DNA of 54,337 nucleotides from Acidobacteriaceae bacterium (GTDB lineage: Bacteria; Acidobacteriota; Terriglobia; Terriglobales; Acidobacteriaceae): NCBI GenBank assembly GCA_003134435.1, contig PLBE01000181.1, forward strand, positions 1 to 54,337, given 5' to 3'. The notes under the pieces were generated by a model, which was not told the DNA's origin, made no database searches, and was given only the letters and a program-made list of their open reading frames with translations. The translations under genes and the position numbers were made by a program. Within the stretch, counting starts at the first letter, position 1. The number at the start of each line of letters is the position of its first letter. Positions 53,048 to 54,337 of this stretch are shown here, piece after piece.

Positions 53048-54277
53048 ATGCATCGTAAGCGAATCCTCTGGATCGCGGTGCTTCCCTGCCTTTTGTTGGC
53101 AGCTCTCTTCCTGATCGTTCGAAATCACTATGGCAAAGCTCCTGCCGAGCAACCGAGGGCGGCCGCGGTCGTCGCGGTCACGCGTGGCAATCTGGCCAGT
53201 TTCCTCACCGTTGCCGGTCAATTCCAGCCCTATCAGCAGGTGGATCTTCATGCCAAAGTCTCTGGATATATCCGCTGGATCAAAGTCGATATAGGCGACC
53301 GCGTTCGTCAGGGCGAAGTCCTGGCTCTGCTGGAAGTTCCAGAGCTGCAGAACCAAGTGGAGGGCGCTCAGGCTGAGGTCCGCCACAGCCAATCGGATAT
53401 CACTCGCGCACAAAGCGAGGTCGTCAGCGCGGAGTCGACTTACTCCGCGGTGCACGCGGAGTACACCCGTCTGGAAGAAGCGTCCAAAGAAAGACCGGGA
53501 CTGATCGCGGAACAGGAGTTGGACGACGCGCGAGCCAAAGACCAGCAAGCCGCGGCACAGGTCGGCGTCGCCAAGGCCTCGCTCGATGCCATGCAGCAAC
53601 AACTCGGGGTTTCTCGCGCGACGCGCAGCAGGCTCGAAACGATGTCCAGATACGAGCAGATCATCGCCCCTTTTACAGGCGTGGTGACGAAGCGCTACGC
53701 CGATACCGGCTCGCTAATTCAAGCCGGACAGGACAACAACACGCAGACACTCCCCGTGGTACAAGTGGCCGAGAGCGACCTGCTCCGACTTCGCATGCCC
53801 GTGCCGGAGACCGACGTTCCCTGCATTCAGGTTGGTGGCGATGTGCAGGTGAAAGTCAACGCGACCGGGCACACATTTACGGGCAAGATCATCCGTTTCT
53901 CTCGCGCACTCGATACCAACACTCGAACCATGCTGACCGAGGTCGATGTCCCCAACCGTGATCTGAGTCTGAATCCAGGGATGTACGCGGACACGACGAT
54001 TCAACTCCAGCAAAGGAATGACGCTCTTATTTTACCCGCACAGGCCGTGGTGCAGAGCGGCGATCAATCTTATGTGCTGGTAGTGGATGCGACGAACCAT
54101 GTCGAGAAGCGCAATGTGACTCTCGGAATCCAAACCTCGAACCGCGTGGAGATTACCAGCGGCCTGCAGGCTGGGGACAACGTGATCGCCGCTGGACAGA
54201 CCGGCTACCAGCCCGGGGAAGTTGTGTCCCCGCATGCGGCGTTCATTCCGACGGCGGCGCAGGAGGTAAGCGAGTAA
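53048..54277 (+). CDS. RND efflux periplasmic adaptor (membrane fusion protein)
   Basis: 409 residues: an N-terminal anchor helix (ILWIAVLPCLLLAALFLIV), a barrel-sandwich half motif VDLHAKVSGYIRWIKVDIGD, then RVRQGEVLALLEVPELQNQV, a coiled-coil hairpin (~residues 105-190, rich in Ala/Gln/Glu), the second lipoyl half SRYEQIIAPFTGVVTKRYAD, and a beta-barrel ending FSRALDTNTRTMLTEVDVPN, then AVVQSGDQSYVLVVD. It links an inner-membrane RND pump to an outer-membrane channel for drug or metal export. The stop overlaps the pump ATG (TAATG). Confidence 0.92.
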   Translation: MHRKRILWIAVLPCLLLAALFLIVRNHYGKAPAEQPRAAAVVAVTRGNLASFLTVAGQFQPYQQVDLHAKVSGYIRWIKVDIGDRVRQGEVLALLEVPELQNQVEGAQAEVRHSQSDITRAQSEVVSAESTYSAVHAEYTRLEEASKERPGLIAEQELDDARAKDQQAAAQVGVAKASLDAMQQQLGVSRATRSRLETMSRYEQIIAPFTGVVTKRYADTGSLIQAGQDNNTQTLPVVQVAESDLLRLRMPVPETDVPCIQVGGDVQVKVNATGHTFTGKIIRFSRALDTNTRTMLTEVDVPNRDLSLNPGMYADTTIQLQQRNDALILPAQAVVQSGDQSYVLVVDATNHVEKRNVTLGIQTSNRVEITSGLQAGDNVIAAGQTGYQPGEVVSPHAAFIPTAAQEVSE

Positions 54278-54337
54278 TGTCCTCTTTTGCCATCAAGCAT
54301 CCATTCTTCATCCTAATGCTTTGTCTCATGGTGATCG
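54277..54337 (+). CDS. RND efflux permease, first 20 codons
   Basis: MSSFAIKHPFFILMLCLMVI, running off the window, is the standard start of an AcrB-type pump (short cytoplasmic lead, FAIKHP, first membrane helix). It overlaps the adaptor stop by one base, so the pair is coupled. Confidence 0.85.
   Translation, partial: MSSFAIKHPFFILMLCLMVI

Overview
The window looks like chromosome of an Acidobacteriota bacterium, probably class Terriglobia (relatives of Koribacter or Sulfotelmatobacter). The evidence is gene content: an Oar-like TonB-dependent receptor with an N-terminal carboxypeptidase-regulatory domain, an acidobacterial VWFA-related protein, a sedolisin with Ig-like tails, a CadC-like winged-helix/TPR regulator, PD40/TolB-like propellers, and a moderately high GC content. 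The assignment is inferred from families, not from a marker gene.

Region 1 (1-11.1 kb) is mostly ordinary chromosome. It holds the 5' part of an S9 peptidase, a TPR protein, a small Cys-rich protein next to a hot-dog thioesterase, cydAB (cytochrome bd oxidase), an Mrp/ApbC Fe-S carrier ATPase, a secreted collagen-like protein with an FN3-like partner, a short IS remnant with both inverted ends, a zinc-ribbon protein, a diguanylate cyclase and an MFS transporter.

Region 2 (11.1-16.5 kb) starts at tRNA-Ser(GCU). The tRNA is followed by debris typical of an integration hot spot: an XPF/ERCC4-type nuclease cut short by an RHS fragment. Next comes a compact four-gene minus-strand operon: ABC-type ATPase, Cys-rich HypB/CobW-like GTPase, NifS-like cysteine desulfurase, and an Fe-S protein with an ACS/CODH-gamma-type cluster motif. 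It reads like a metallocofactor assembly unit that I cannot match to a named system. It is the best candidate here for an undescribed system.

Region 3 (16.5-24.3 kb) has a large TonB-dependent receptor behind a near-consensus promoter, a TolB-like protein, an IS66 transposase fragment, and an RHS tip with a downstream three-helix membrane protein (possible toxin/immunity pair). A ~146-bp direct repeat flanks the RHS module, and a second RHS fragment points the opposite way.

Region 4 (24.3-41.2 kb) is accessory and decayed. It contains a 1514-aa sedolisin, a beta-helix protein, an M23 peptidase, DinB and rhodanese proteins, a broken GNAT gene, a truncated GlxA-family regulator, a DUF885 hydrolase, a YjbR-like protein, a frameshifted haem-binding protein and a VWFA protein. 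A 55-bp near-perfect inverted repeat brackets the GNAT/GlxA segment.

Region 5 (41.2-54.3 kb) holds a tRNA 3'-end remnant beside a DUF5681 protein and an N-terminally truncated ParB/DNA-methyltransferase (phage or island remnant). Then come a CadC-like regulator broken by one frameshift in a GC-dinucleotide run, a small DUF2314-like protein, a giant secreted beta-helix/NHL/Ig protein, a kinase-LanC protein with an unusual Cys-Cys-Cys zinc site, a DUF302 protein, a small membrane protein, and the start of an RND efflux operon.

Four copies of a palindromic GCCC...GGGGC(G)CACCC element are scattered through the first 24 kb. One sits in frame inside the S9 peptidase gene, and the others lie in RHS debris.
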